A DNA stretch of 64,000 nt from Halopiger xanaduensis SH-6 (GCF_000217715.1 NC_015666.1:2554270-2618269), one strand, 5' to 3'. Positions 41,264 to 51,090 are shown, numbered from the stretch's first letter. The notes: generated from the sequence alone by a model not told the origin. Numbers and translations are program-made.

Positions 41264-43197
41264 CGCGGCGATCGATCCCGGCGCTCGACCGGATCACGGA
41301 CGCCTTCTTCGCCCTCGATACGGACTTCCGCTTCACCTATCTCAACGCGCGCGCCGAGTCCCTCCTCAAGCGTTCGCGCGCGGAGTTGATCGGCCGGGTC
41401 ATGTGGGACGAGTTCCCCGAAACCGTCGAGACGCAGTTCCCCGACGGCTTCCACCGGGCGATGGACGAGCAGGTTCCCGTCTCGTTCGAGGTCTACCACA
41501 CTCAACTCGAGACCTGGTTCGAGGCCAAGGCCTACCCCTCCGAAACCGGGCTCTCGGTGTACATGCGCGACGTTACCGAGCGCAAGCGACAGGAGACGTC
41601 GCTGGCCCAGCACGCCGCCGTCGTCGAGGCGATCAGCGACGGGGTCGTGACGCTGGATCGGAACCGGGAGATCGTTTCGGTCAACGGCGCGATGGAGCGG
41701 ATTCTCGGCGCGGACCGCGAAGATCTGATCGGCGAGCACGTCGAGATCCTCCCGGAACTGGCGGCGATCGACGACGACGACGCGGTCGAGATCGGCCGCG
41801 CGATCACCGACATCGATATCGGCACCGCGGAAACGCGACGCCTCGAGGCACCCTTTACCGCCGCCGACGGTACGGAGCGGATGGGCGAGTTCCGCTTCGT
41901 CCCGATCGAGGACGACGCGGCGACCGTCGCCTGCGTCCTCCGGGACGTCACCGACCAGCACGAGTACGAGCGGGTCGCCGCCTCCTTACACCAGGTCACG
42001 CGGTGGCTCCTCGACTCCGACGACCCCGAGGAGATCTGCGCGATCGCCGTCCACTCGGGCAGCGACCTGCTCGACCTGCCGATCAGCGGCGTCTGGCTGC
42101 TCGAGGAGGAGCACGGCTACCTCGAGCCCGTCGCCGGCACCGCCGGCGCGCACGACGAGTTCGGCGGCCTGCCCCGGTTCTACCCCGGCGAGGGGTTGGT
42201 CTGGGAAGCGTTCGAGGCCGGCGACGTCGAGCGGTTCGACGACCTCGCGGCCCAGGAGGAACTCTACAACCCCGAGACGCCGATCCGCTCGGAGATCATC
42301 GCCCCGATCGGTACCCACGGCGTCCTCATGACCGGCGCGCTCGAGCCTAACCGGTTCGACGAGACGGACGTCGAACTGCTCTCGACGCTCGTCGAGAACA
42401 CGCGTGCGGCCCTCGATCGGGCCGACCGCGAGCGGGTGCTCCGGGAGCGAACCGCGGAACTCGAGCGCCGTACCGAGCGCCTCGAGGGCGTCGCCGACAT
42501 CCTCTCGAACGACCTCAAGCGCCAGCTCGAGACCGTCGCCGAGGCGCTCGAGGACGGCGAGGAACGACGTTCCTCGAGCAGTCGGACGCAGTCCGACGAC
42601 GACAGGGGCGCTGCCGACGACTGGCAGTTCCCGCTCGCGGAGGACTCCGTCGAGACGACGCTCGACCGCGCCGAACGGCTCGTCGACGACGTCAAGGAGT
42701 TCGCCCGCAACGCCTCGTCCGTGCGAACCCGGAGCCGGATCCGCCTCGAGAGCGCGATCGAGGAGGCCCTCGACGGCTCGCGGTTGGACGACGACGCCGT
42801 CATCGTCGAACGGCCGGCGACGCTGCGGGCCGACTCCGACCGGTTCGTCCACCTCCTCGAGACGGCCTTCGACGACGTGGCATCCCGGAGTCGGAGCCGC
42901 AGCGACGTGACGGTGTGGATCGACGTGATCGGCGTCGAGGACGCCGACCGCTCGCGGGGTTTCTTCATGCGCGACGACGCGGCCGAGGTACATCCGGGCA
43001 CACACGACCGGCTGCTGGATCCCAGCACTGACGACGAGACGGCTATCGAAGGGCTCGGACTGGCGCTGGTCAAGGCGATCGCCGAAGCTCACGACTGGAC
43101 GCTCTCGATCGAACGCGGCTCCGAGGGCGGCACGCGGATCGAGATTCGAGACGTGATGACCCTCGAGGTGCCGGAGCCGGAGTCAACCGCCGGATAA
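41260..43197 (+). CDS. PAS-PAS-GAF histidine-kinase-like protein with degenerate H-box
   Basis: 645 residues from a GTG at 41260. PAS 1 (residues about 8-108, ending VYMRDVTERK), PAS 2 (about 120-232, ending VLRDVTDQHEY), GAF (about 240-388, with PIRSEIIAPIGTHGVLMTGA) and a coiled coil lead to a kinase-like core. The H-box position reads ILSNDLKRQLETV, so the usual SHDLRNPL His is Asn417. The N-box is also poor (LLETAFDDVA), yet a G-box-like GLGLALVKAIAEAHDW is intact. It probably signals without autophosphorylation. A HalX response regulator lies convergently next to it. Confidence 0.85.
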   Translation: MTRRSIPALDRITDAFFALDTDFRFTYLNARAESLLKRSRAELIGRVMWDEFPETVETQFPDGFHRAMDEQVPVSFEVYHTQLETWFEAKAYPSETGLSVYMRDVTERKRQETSLAQHAAVVEAISDGVVTLDRNREIVSVNGAMERILGADREDLIGEHVEILPELAAIDDDDAVEIGRAITDIDIGTAETRRLEAPFTAADGTERMGEFRFVPIEDDAATVACVLRDVTDQHEYERVAASLHQVTRWLLDSDDPEEICAIAVHSGSDLLDLPISGVWLLEEEHGYLEPVAGTAGAHDEFGGLPRFYPGEGLVWEAFEAGDVERFDDLAAQEELYNPETPIRSEIIAPIGTHGVLMTGALEPNRFDETDVELLSTLVENTRAALDRADRERVLRERTAELERRTERLEGVADILSNDLKRQLETVAEALEDGEERRSSSSRTQSDDDRGAADDWQFPLAEDSVETTLDRAERLVDDVKEFARNASSVRTRSRIRLESAIEEALDGSRLDDDAVIVERPATLRADSDRFVHLLETAFDDVASRSRSRSDVTVWIDVIGVEDADRSRGFFMRDDAAEVHPGTHDRLLDPSTDDETAIEGLGLALVKAIAEAHDWTLSIERGSEGGTRIEIRDVMTLEVPEPESTAG

Positions 43198-43223
43198 TCG
43201 GCTCGAGTCCCGAGTACTGACGC

Positions 43224-43850
43224 CTAGTGTTCCTCGTCACGAAGCACGTTACGCACCGCGTCGCGGCGGTGGCGGTCGTTCGCGAACGCGAGCACGTCCG
43301 CCACCGTCTCGTCGGCGCGGGCTCGCGCCACCGCCAGTCGATCCTCGAGCGCGGCGTAGCGCCGGCTGGCCGCGAGTTCGGCATCGGGACGGTCGCGATC
43401 GAGCAGGGCCCGCTTCGAGGCGAGTTCGTAGAACGTTCGGAGCTGATCGTCGTACGTCGCCTGCAGTGCGAGTCGGTCGACGACGCCGCGGAGGTCCGTC
43501 GCCGAGATCGGTGCGACGAGAGCGTCGTCGAGCCTTCGAGGCGCCCCGTCGAACGAGGGATCGGCCGTAACAATCATCGCAATACGGCAGTCGAAATCGC
43601 GGTCGCGGATCGTCTGCAAAAGCGTTTCAGCACCGGGGCTCGAGTCCGAATTCGAACCGCGCCGGTCGAAGACGATTACGTCGATTTCGCCGTCGATCGC
43701 ATCGATCGTTTCGTTCCGGCTTTCGACCGTCCGGACGTCGTACCCGTCCTCGAGCCATTCCGTATAGCGGGCTGCAAGGGCTGAATCGGGTTCGACGAGC
43801 AGGACGGACGGGGGCGAGGTCGGGGACGGGGGCGGGGTATCGATATCCAT
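43224..43850 (-). CDS. Response regulator with HalX domain
   Basis: 208 residues from the ATG at 43850 (MDIDTPPPSPTSPPSVLLVE). Receiver domain: SVLLVEPDSALAARYTEWLE and DVIVFDRRG with the acceptor Asp, then MIVTADPSFDGAPRRLDDAL and PISATDLRGVVDRL with Ser replacing the usual Lys in KP. The C-terminal half is a HalX helical domain (YDDQLRTFYELASKRALLDR, ELAASRRYAALEDRLAVARA). HalX regulators are haloarchaeal. It faces the PAS/GAF protein gene, and may or may not be its partner. Confidence 0.85.
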   Translation of the reverse strand: MDIDTPPPSPTSPPSVLLVEPDSALAARYTEWLEDGYDVRTVESRNETIDAIDGEIDVIVFDRRGSNSDSSPGAETLLQTIRDRDFDCRIAMIVTADPSFDGAPRRLDDALVAPISATDLRGVVDRLALQATYDDQLRTFYELASKRALLDRDRPDAELAASRRYAALEDRLAVARARADETVADVLAFANDRHRRDAVRNVLRDEEH

Positions 43851-43947
43851 CGGCGAATCGACCGCGAACGGGTCGTCGGAGGAGTCGTACCGAAGGCGTA
43901 TCAAAATACCGGCGTTTCGCCGAGATAATATTACCGTCGCGAGCCGC

Positions 43948-46122
43948 TCACTCGAGTTCGCGGTCGATCGTCGTCCGCCGGTCGCGGATCGTCGCCGCGT
44001 CGGTCTCGAGCGTTCGGTCGCCGGCGGCGATTGCGAGACGGCCGTCGGTCGTCGCCGACCCGAGGCTGACGACGGGTGCAACGCCGTCGAACGCCTCTCG
44101 GACTGCATCGGGTGCAGCGGTCTGGATCAGGACGCGACCGGGCTGTTCGTGGAACAGCGCACCTGTGGGATCGTCCGCAGGGAGGGAGACCTCGAGACCC
44201 GCTTCGTCGGAGACCATCTCGGCCAGTGCGACCGCGAGGCCGCCGTGGCTGACGTCGTGGATCGCGAGCGTCGCGTCGTCGTTCGCGACCTCGGCGACGG
44301 TCCGGACGAGCGCCGCCGGGTCGCCGGGCAGCGCGGGGAACGCGTCGCTGCCGTCGAACCGGGCGAGGTACTCCGAGCCGCCCAGGGCGAACTCGCCGTC
44401 CTCGAGTGCGAGATCACCGACGAGCAGCAGTTCCGCATCGGTGTCGGGCGCGACCGACAGCGGCGGCGCGTCGTAACCGTCCTTCGCGCCGACCATCGCG
44501 AGCGTCGGCGTCGGCGGGATCGGCCCGGTGACGGAGTCGTTGTACAGCGAGACGTTGCCGCCGACGACGGGTGCCTCGAGCGTCGCGCACATGTCCGCGA
44601 GCCCGTCGACGATCCCCTTGAAGCCGCCGTAGACGTCGGGCTTTTCGGGGTTGCCGCCGTTGAGGCAGTCGACGGCCGCGAGGGGTGTGGCGCCCTTGGC
44701 CGCGACGTTCGTCGCGTTCTCGAGCGCTACTGCTCGTGCGCCCTCGTAGGGTGCGGCGTCGGTCCAGTTGGGTGCGGCGCCAGCGGAGATGGCCAGCCCA
44801 GTTCCGGCTTCGCGAACCGCGATAATCGCGGCGTCGTCGCCCGGCCCGACGCTCGTCCGCACGCCGACCTCGTGGTCGTACTGGCGGTAAACCCACCGCT
44901 TCGAGGCCGTGTTCGGACTCGAGACGACCGTTTCGAAGGCGTCCTCGAGGTCGGCGTCGGGCAGGTCGATCTCGGGCTCCGCGGGTTCCTCGGCGGGCAG
45001 GTCGTTCATCGGCGCGCCCTCGCCGAGGAACTCGGCGTCGACGTCGACGACGGTTTCACCCTCGAACGTACAGGTGTAGTTGCCGTCGGTCACCTCGCCG
45101 ATCACGGAACAACCGAGATCGAACCGCTCGGCGATTTCTGCGACGCGCTCGACGTTCTCGGGGGCGACCTCGTAGCACATCCGCTCCTGGGACTCGGCGA
45201 GGAGAATCTCGAGCGCGTTCATGTTCGGCTCGCGCTGGTGGACGCGCTCGAGTTCGATCTCGGCGCCGAGGCCGCCCTTGGCGACCAGTTCGCTCGAGGC
45301 GCCGCCCAGCCCGGCCGCCCCGAGGTCGCGGGCGGATTCGATCAGCCCCTCCTCGATGAGTTGCTCGTTGGCTTCGATCAGCAGTTTCTCCGCGTAGGGG
45401 TCGCCGACCTGGACCGCGGGCCGGTCCTCGGTTTCGGCGTCCTCCGAGAGGTCCTCGCTGGCGAAGGAGGCCCCGCCGAGGCCGTCGCGGCCGGTCCCGT
45501 TGCCGACGAGGACGAGCTTGTTGCCGGGCTCCTGCGCAACGGCGGTGACCAGTCGCTCCTCGTCGGTCAGGCCAACGCAGGCGACGTTCACCAAGGGGTT
45601 CCCCTCGTAGTCGGGGTGGAAATCGACGCTACCGGCGACCGTCGGGACGCCGATGCAGTTGCCGTAGTGGCTGATCCCCTCGACGACGCCCTCGAACAGG
45701 TACTTGGAGTGTTCGCGGTCGAACGCGCCGAAGTACAGCGAGTCCGCCAGCGCGATGGGGTAGGCGCCCATCGAGAGCGTGTCCCGGACGATGCCGCCCA
45801 CGCCCGTCGCGGCGCCGTCGAACGGATCGACGTAGGAGGGATGGTTGTGGCTCTCGATGCCCATCGTAATGTAGGTGTCCTGGGTCTCGTCCCCGCTCTC
45901 CTCGTCGTCCGTATTATCCGGCAGCGCGACGACCGCCGCGTCGTCGCCCGGCCCGACGACGACCTGCTCGCCCTCGCTCTCGAAGGCCGACAGCAGGGGT
46001 CTCGAGGAGCGGTACGCGCAGTGTTCGCTCCAGAGGTTCTCGAACAGCGCCGCCTCGGCCCGGGTCGGCTCCCGCCCCAGTTCGTCGACGACGAGTTCGC
46101 GGTCCGAATCGGCAAGACTCAT
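43948..46122 (-). CDS. purL: Phosphoribosylformylglycinamidine synthase, PurL subunit
   Basis: 724 residues, the usual size of the small archaeal/Gram-positive PurL. AIRS-like tandem halves: [77 protein letters not shown] in the first, and [20 protein letters not shown] and [20 protein letters not shown] in the second. With PurS and PurQ (not here) it converts FGAR and glutamine to FGAM. It is transcribed away from the small membrane protein at 46310. Confidence 0.95.
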   Translation of the reverse strand: MSLADSDRELVVDELGREPTRAEAALFENLWSEHCAYRSSRPLLSAFESEGEQVVVGPGDDAAVVALPDNTDDEESGDETQDTYITMGIESHNHPSYVDPFDGAATGVGGIVRDTLSMGAYPIALADSLYFGAFDREHSKYLFEGVVEGISHYGNCIGVPTVAGSVDFHPDYEGNPLVNVACVGLTDEERLVTAVAQEPGNKLVLVGNGTGRDGLGGASFASEDLSEDAETEDRPAVQVGDPYAEKLLIEANEQLIEEGLIESARDLGAAGLGGASSELVAKGGLGAEIELERVHQREPNMNALEILLAESQERMCYEVAPENVERVAEIAERFDLGCSVIGEVTDGNYTCTFEGETVVDVDAEFLGEGAPMNDLPAEEPAEPEIDLPDADLEDAFETVVSSPNTASKRWVYRQYDHEVGVRTSVGPGDDAAIIAVREAGTGLAISAGAAPNWTDAAPYEGARAVALENATNVAAKGATPLAAVDCLNGGNPEKPDVYGGFKGIVDGLADMCATLEAPVVGGNVSLYNDSVTGPIPPTPTLAMVGAKDGYDAPPLSVAPDTDAELLLVGDLALEDGEFALGGSEYLARFDGSDAFPALPGDPAALVRTVAEVANDDATLAIHDVSHGGLAVALAEMVSDEAGLEVSLPADDPTGALFHEQPGRVLIQTAAPDAVREAFDGVAPVVSLGSATTDGRLAIAAGDRTLETDAATIRDRRTTIDRELE

Positions 46123-46309
46123 TCACCTAGGTGGTGAAAGCCGGCCGGTAAAGGGGTTTCTATATGCACCTTCGTGTATACTACACCGGTAATCGACGCT
46201 CAGCGGCTCGAGTGGGGACGCAACCCGGCCGTGGAGCCGTGAGAGACGGTCGCAACCGTCGCTCTCAAGGTCAACCGTTACTCCCGCCAGCGCCCTCCGT
46301 TCCGATAGC

Positions 46310-46690
46310 ATGGGAAGCAGCAGAACCACGTCCGTCCTCGAGCGGCCGCTCGCGTTCGACCCGCCCGGCTCGCGTCGGCTCCGCCTGGCGTTCGCCGCGC
46401 TCTGGGTCGTCGATCTGATCGCCGCGGCCTCCTTCTTCGTCGTTTCCTACGCGAGCGAACTCAATCCGGTCACCGTCTTCTTCTACGACCTGTTCGGGCT
46501 GGCCGGCGTCGCGCTCGCCGCCGTCTGCTACGCCGCGGTCGTCGTCGTCGTCGGCAACGTCCTCTCTGCGCCGATCGACGGCCGGTTCGTAGCGGGCGCC
46601 GTCGTGCTGTACGCCGCGTTCGCGCTCAACAACGTCGTGCTATTGCTGTTCCGTCAGGCGCCGCTGGAGATGGCCGTCGTCGCGTTGTGA
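46310..46690 (+). CDS. Small membrane protein, DUF5658-like
   Basis: 126 residues with four hydrophobic segments (LWVVDLIAAASFFVVSYAS, LFGLAGVALAAVCYAAVVVV, FVAGAVVLYAAFALNNVVLL). The pattern of an Asp at the start of helix 1 and ELNPVTVFFYDLFGLAG matches small membrane proteins I know as DUF5658-like, but this is uncertain. Function unknown. Confidence 0.65.
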   Translation: MGSSRTTSVLERPLAFDPPGSRRLRLAFAALWVVDLIAAASFFVVSYASELNPVTVFFYDLFGLAGVALAAVCYAAVVVVVGNVLSAPIDGRFVAGAVVLYAAFALNNVVLLLFRQAPLEMAVVAL

Positions 46691-46752
46691 CCCGAGCGCT
46701 CGAGTACGCAATCGGAAAACCGGCTTCGACCGGTATCGACGACTCGAGTCGA

Positions 46753-48108
46753 CTACTGGTAGGCTTCGAACTCCTCGCCGAACAGGAGGAAGTAACCGGT
46801 GCCGACGACGCCGATCACCGCGGCGATCGTAAAGGCGAGTTCCGCGCTGATGAACTCCCAGAGGTAGCCGCCCAGCGCGGCGCTGGGGATGACGATCGTG
46901 TTCCGGAGCAGGTAGTAGGTGCCCGTCACGCGACCGCCGGCGCCCTGCTCCGCGGGGCCGACGATCAGCGCCTTGTGCGAGGGGAGCCCGGCGAACCGCA
47001 GGCCCGAGAACGCGAACACGAGGATCATCGCCGTCGCGGTGTTGGCGGTGAACTCGGGGACGTTGATGAGGACGATCGGGAAGATCGCGTAGACGGCGAA
47101 GCCGAGCGCTACGACGGGCTTGAGTCCGACGCGCTCGGCGACCTTGGCCGCGGGGACCATCACGAGCAGCGCGACGAGCATCTCGACCCCGAGCAGGTAG
47201 CCGAAGAAGGCCTGCGGGGAGAGGTCGATCGGGTAGGAGAAGCCGCCGACCGCGATCGTCGTCTCGAGGCCGACCTCGTAGAGCCGCGTCACCACGAGCA
47301 CGAAGAAGGTGTAGACCATCCCGTTGGCGAATCGGACGAGCGTGTCGCCGACCAACAGCGGCCGCAGCGGATCGGGCATGTCCCGCAGGTCCCGGACGAT
47401 CTGCTCTATGCCCGCGAAGGAGCCGCCGATCGAATCTTCGCTCGAGTCGTAGAGGACGTGCTGGACGACGGTCCCCAGCGCGCCGAAGGCGACCGCGACC
47501 GCGAGGACGTACTGGAAACTAACGGTAAAGTCGGGGTGGAGGCCGATGAGCGCCGCAGCCAGAACGGGTCCAATGAGGAACGCGGTCCGGCGAAACGTCT
47601 CGGTGCTGGCGAAGCCGGCCGCCAGCCGCGAGGGGTCGGTGGCCTGCTTGACGACGGCGAAGGAGGCCCCGAGGCCGAACGACTTCCAGGCCTGCGCGAG
47701 CACCAGCCCGACGAAGATCCAGAGCCACGGTTCGATCGTGACGGGGCCGACCGGGATCGGCCCGAACTGCCCGGCAACGAGCCAGACCGCGAACCCGAGC
47801 GTCGACAGGAACCCGAACAGCGTCAGCGCGTACCGCGAGCCGATCCGGTCCGAGATCGCGCCGCCCGGATACGGATACAGGGCCGAGATGATGTTCCCGA
47901 AGGTACCGAACAGGCCGACGACGAATCCCGACGCGCCCAGCGCGACCATGTAGTCGGGCAGGAACCGGCTGGTCATCTGGAACCCCAGGCTGAACGCGAA
48001 CATCGCCAGCGATAGCACCAGCACGTCACGCTCGAGGGCGAAGAACTGCCGGAACGTATCCAGGGCGCTCGGCTCTCGCTTGTCGACCTCGATTTCCTCC
48101 GTACCCAT
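46753..48108 (-). CDS. MFS transporter next to an ars-type regulator
   Basis: 451 residues from the ATG at 48108. About 12 transmembrane segments; MFS signature PGGAISDRIGSRYALTLFGF after helix 2. A longer frame opens at 48210 (34 more residues), but its codon bias is poor, so 48108 is preferred. It is divergent from the ArsR/ArsC genes and shares their regulatory region. Export of an arsenic or other toxic compound is possible, though the sequence is not ArsB/Acr3-like. Confidence 0.85.
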   Translation of the reverse strand: MGTEEIEVDKREPSALDTFRQFFALERDVLVLSLAMFAFSLGFQMTSRFLPDYMVALGASGFVVGLFGTFGNIISALYPYPGGAISDRIGSRYALTLFGFLSTLGFAVWLVAGQFGPIPVGPVTIEPWLWIFVGLVLAQAWKSFGLGASFAVVKQATDPSRLAAGFASTETFRRTAFLIGPVLAAALIGLHPDFTVSFQYVLAVAVAFGALGTVVQHVLYDSSEDSIGGSFAGIEQIVRDLRDMPDPLRPLLVGDTLVRFANGMVYTFFVLVVTRLYEVGLETTIAVGGFSYPIDLSPQAFFGYLLGVEMLVALLVMVPAAKVAERVGLKPVVALGFAVYAIFPIVLINVPEFTANTATAMILVFAFSGLRFAGLPSHKALIVGPAEQGAGGRVTGTYYLLRNTIVIPSAALGGYLWEFISAELAFTIAAVIGVVGTGYFLLFGEEFEAYQ

Positions 48109-48298
48109 CCCGGTCACCGGCGTGTAGTCGCCATCGCGCGGGACAACGTTCGCTTCCGTAATAGGAATGTCGTGTTCGTCACAGTCCAATTCAGTTATTC
48201 CCGAAATCAATATCCGTACATAGACACCAATTCGCAGCCATATACAGCTATAACGGACATTATTACCAATTTCGGAGTGATACAGTCGGAACCATTAA

Positions 48299-48314
48299 TT
48301 GAAGAACTACTCAA
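48299..48314 (+). promoter_or_regulatory. Candidate ArsR operator over the TATA element
   Basis: TTGA (48299-48302) and TCAA (48311-48314) form an inverted repeat with 8 nt between, 11-26 nt before the ATG at 48325. The TATA-like CATTAATTG (about 48293-48301) overlaps the left arm, so a bound regulator would block transcription initiation. Autoregulation by the downstream ArsR protein is the natural reading. Confidence 0.45.
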
Positions 48315-48324
48315 CTATTCCACG

Positions 48325-48723
48325 ATGGCACAAGCGACGAAACGGCTCCAACGCTATCTCGAGGAGGAACTGGGCGAGTGTCGCGACGAGGACATAGAAT
48401 GCCGCCTCGAGGAGCTCGACGCGCTCGAGGCGACGATCGGCGCCGAGCGGGTCGAGACGGAACTGGACGTCCTCTCGGCGCTGGCAAACGAGACGCGATA
48501 CCGGATCGTCCGCGCACTCGTCGCGGCCGAGGAGGAACTATGCGTCTGCGAATTGGACGCGATCGTCGGCGTCAGCGAGAGCGGTCTGAGCCACGCGCTC
48601 TCGGAACTCGTCGACGCGAAACTCGTGGCCGATCGCAAGGACGGCCGCTGGAAGAAGTACCGGGCGACCAACCGCGCCGTGGCCCTCGTCACGGTTCTCG
48701 ACGGGTGCGTGAGCGATGCGTAA
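48325..48723 (+). CDS. ArsR family transcriptional regulator
   Basis: 132 residues from the ATG at 48325. N-terminal charged helix, then winged HTH: LDVLSALANETRYRIVRALV, EELCVCELDAIVGVSESGLS and HALSELVDAKLVADRKDGRW. The Cys-x-Cys in ELCVCELD is the arsenic/antimony binding box of classic ArsR proteins. It overlaps the arsenate-reductase gene by 8 nt and is divergent from an MFS gene, a layout in which the regulator probably senses arsenite. Confidence 0.88.
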   Translation: MAQATKRLQRYLEEELGECRDEDIECRLEELDALEATIGAERVETELDVLSALANETRYRIVRALVAAEEELCVCELDAIVGVSESGLSHALSELVDAKLVADRKDGRWKKYRATNRAVALVTVLDGCVSDA

Positions 48724-49147
48724 CGAGAGCACCGTCGTGTCCGGACCCACCATCGCCTTCGTCTGCGTCCAGAACGCGGGCCGAAGCCAGATGGCGACCG
48801 CCTTCGCCGAACGCGAGCGCGAGCGCCGCGGCGCCGATCACATCGAAATCGTCTCCGGCGGAACCGACCCCGCCGACGCCGTCCACGAGGAGGTCGTCGC
48901 TGCCATGGACGAACTCGGCATCGATCTCAGCGATCGAACGCCGCGTGAGATCACCCCCGAAGACCTGCAGGAGTGCGAGTACGTCATCACGATGGGCTGC
49001 TCGGCCGAAGGCGTCTGTCCGGCGACCTGGAGCGGCGAGAACCGCGACTGGGATCTGACGGATCCCCACGGAAAAGACGAGAAGACGGTCCGCGAGATCA
49101 GAGACGAGATCGAGGCCCGCGTCGAGGCGCTGTTCGACGAAGTGTAG
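48716..49147 (+). CDS. arsC: Arsenate reductase, low-molecular-weight phosphatase type
   Basis: 143 residues. The P-loop is FVCVQNAGRSQMA (Cys17-x5-Arg23), the acid DP motif is LTDPHGKDEKTVREIRDEIE, and the extra redox cysteines are in CEYVITMGCSAEGVCPATW, as in thioredoxin-coupled ArsC rather than plain tyrosine phosphatase. It reduces arsenate to arsenite. Its start lies within the end of the ArsR gene. Confidence 0.9.
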   Translation: MRNESTVVSGPTIAFVCVQNAGRSQMATAFAERERERRGADHIEIVSGGTDPADAVHEEVVAAMDELGIDLSDRTPREITPEDLQECEYVITMGCSAEGVCPATWSGENRDWDLTDPHGKDEKTVREIRDEIEARVEALFDEV

Positions 49148-49270
49148 CTGAAACCGAAGCCCACCGCCGTCCCGATCAACGCGGCGGGGCGATCGGATAC
49201 CGTCTCATGCAACCGAATCGACCGTTTACTAATCGGATAACTTTTGATCGCGCTACCCGAACGTCGACCC

Positions 49271-49957
49271 GTGCTGTCGGTCGAACTCCACGCCCACTCG
49301 TCGCTGTCGTACGACGGCCGGGACTCGGTCGAACTCATCTTAGAGCAGGCCGAGGCCGTCGGCCTCGACGCGATCGCCGTCACCGATCACGACGAAATCG
49401 ACGCCAGCCTCGAGGCCGCCGAGCGGGCGCCCGACTACGGACTCGTCGGCATCCCGGCGATGGAAATCTCGAGCAAGGCGGGCCATATCCTCGGCCTGGG
49501 CCTCGAGGAGGCGGTGCCGCCCGGGCTCTCCTTCGAATCGACGCTCGAGGCGATCCGCGACCAGGACGGGCTGGCGGTGATCCCCCATCCGTTCCAGGAG
49601 TCGCGCCACGGCGTGATGGGACGCATCTCCCGAGAGGAACTCGCGAAGGGCGACGCGATCGAGGTCTACAACTCCCGGCTGCTGACCGGCCGCGCGAACC
49701 GGCAGGCCGACCGCTTCGCCCGCGCGCGCGATCTTCCCCGCACCGCCGGCAGCGACGCCCACATCAGCGAGATGGTCGGCCAGGCGATCACCCGCGTCGA
49801 CGCCGACGAGCGATCCGCCGACGCGATCCTCGAGGCGATCCGCGACGGGAAGACGTCCGTCGAGGGGAAGCGCACGCCCTGGCGCATCAGTCTCCAGCAG
49901 TTCGCCGGCGGCGTGACGCGCCGCATCCGGAGCGGCGTTCTGGGGGTGTTCCGGTGA
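49271..49957 (+). CDS. PHP domain phosphoesterase-like protein (paralogue 2)
   Basis: 228 residues from a GTG at 49271 (MLSVELHAHSSLSYDGRDSV). Metal-binding motifs: VELHAHSSLSYDG, IAVTDHDEIDASLEAAERAP, IPAMEISSKAGHILGLGLEE, AVIPHPFQESRHG and TAGSDAHISEMVG. It aligns residue for residue over the core with the protein at 14109-15008. The TGA overlaps the GTG of the asparagine-synthase-like gene, so the two are translationally coupled. Confidence 0.88.
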   Translation: MLSVELHAHSSLSYDGRDSVELILEQAEAVGLDAIAVTDHDEIDASLEAAERAPDYGLVGIPAMEISSKAGHILGLGLEEAVPPGLSFESTLEAIRDQDGLAVIPHPFQESRHGVMGRISREELAKGDAIEVYNSRLLTGRANRQADRFARARDLPRTAGSDAHISEMVGQAITRVDADERSADAILEAIRDGKTSVEGKRTPWRISLQQFAGGVTRRIRSGVLGVFR

Positions 49958-51090
49958 CGACGCCGACCCTCCGCGGCGCCGACGCCGAGACCGTTCGCGA
50001 CGCCCTCGAGCGCAGCGAGCCGCTGCCCGGAACCGCCGGCTTCGCGGGCGAGGTCGACGGGCGACTCGTCCGGGACGTGCTCGGGCGCGAGCCGCTGTTT
50101 CTCGAGTCGGCCGACGCGGACGTCGGAGCGGACAGCGACGCGTGGGCGTTCGAACCGGCGCCGCTCGAGGATCCTGCGCCGTTCCCGGCGGGCGGAGTGC
50201 TGGACGCCGACGAGGCGGGGCGCGTCGAACCGGACGGCGTCGAGCGCCGCTTTACGCTTCCTGATCCCGACCCCGAACCGGATCACGAGGCCGCCCTCGA
50301 GGCGCTCGACGACGCGATCCGGACGGCGACCGACGCGGCCCGAACCGCGGACCGCGAGATCGCCGTCGCCTTCTCCGGCGGCGTCGACTCCGCGCTGGTC
50401 GCCGAACTGCTGGACGCGCCGCTGTACGTCGTCGGCTTCCCCGACAGCCACGACGTCGAGGCCGCGCGCACGGCCGCCGAGGCGATGGGACGGGATCTGA
50501 CCGTCGTCGAACTCGAGCCAGCCGACCTCGAGCGCGCGGTGCCCGAGATCGTCCGCGCGACGGGGCGGACGAACGCGATGGACGTCCAGATCGCCCTGCC
50601 GCTGTACCTGGTCGGCGAACGGGTCGCCGCGGACAGCTACGACGCGCTGGCGGTCGGTCAGGGCGCCGACGAACTGTTCGGCGGCTACGAGAAGGTCGTC
50701 CGGCTCGACCACCGCGTCGAGGCGGAGACGACCCGCGGGGCCGTCCGCGAACAGATCGAGAGTTTGCCCGACCAGCTTCCCCGCGACGTGCTGACGATCC
50801 GGGCGACCGGCCTCGAGCCGGTCGCTCCCTTACTCCACGACCGCGTGGTCGAGGCGGCACTTCGGCTGCCGGACGACCTGCTGGCCGACGAGGAGACGCG
50901 GAAGCGCGGCTTCCGGCAGGTTGCGGCCCGGTACCTCCCCGGCGAGGTCGCCGAGCGGGACAAAAAGGCGGTCCAGTACGGCAGCCTCGTCGCCCGCGAA
51001 CTCGACCGGCTCGCCCGACAGCACGGCTACAAGCGACGGATGGACGACCACGTCTCGAAGTACATCGAATCGCTGCTCGCGGACGAGTAA
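49954..51090 (+). CDS. Asparagine-synthase-like protein lacking an intact glutaminase domain
   Basis: 378 residues from a GTG at 49954. The ATP pyrophosphatase loop FSGGVDSALVAELLDA (SGGVDS, residues 141-146) and VGQGADELFGGYEKVVRLDH show the AsnB C-terminal domain. The N-terminal 135 residues have no Cys-2 nucleophile; residues 44-110 look like the second half of the class II glutaminase (GRLVRDVLGREPLFLE, PFPAGGVL). So it may use ammonia or amidate a non-aspartate substrate. Coupled to the PHP gene. Confidence 0.85.
   Translation: MTTPTLRGADAETVRDALERSEPLPGTAGFAGEVDGRLVRDVLGREPLFLESADADVGADSDAWAFEPAPLEDPAPFPAGGVLDADEAGRVEPDGVERRFTLPDPDPEPDHEAALEALDDAIRTATDAARTADREIAVAFSGGVDSALVAELLDAPLYVVGFPDSHDVEAARTAAEAMGRDLTVVELEPADLERAVPEIVRATGRTNAMDVQIALPLYLVGERVAADSYDALAVGQGADELFGGYEKVVRLDHRVEAETTRGAVREQIESLPDQLPRDVLTIRATGLEPVAPLLHDRVVEAALRLPDDLLADEETRKRGFRQVAARYLPGEVAERDKKAVQYGSLVARELDRLARQHGYKRRMDDHVSKYIESLLADE

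Noticed and set aside
44149-46137. Plus-strand frame of over 650 codons opposite purL
   Set aside because: Full antisense to a well-supported purL; the translation has no motif and only repeated RR/DD/VV patterns typical of shadow frames.
48109-48210. Longer N-terminus for the MFS gene
   Set aside because: The added 34 codons have weak GC bias at the third position and overlap the divergent regulatory region, so the ATG at 48108 is preferred.
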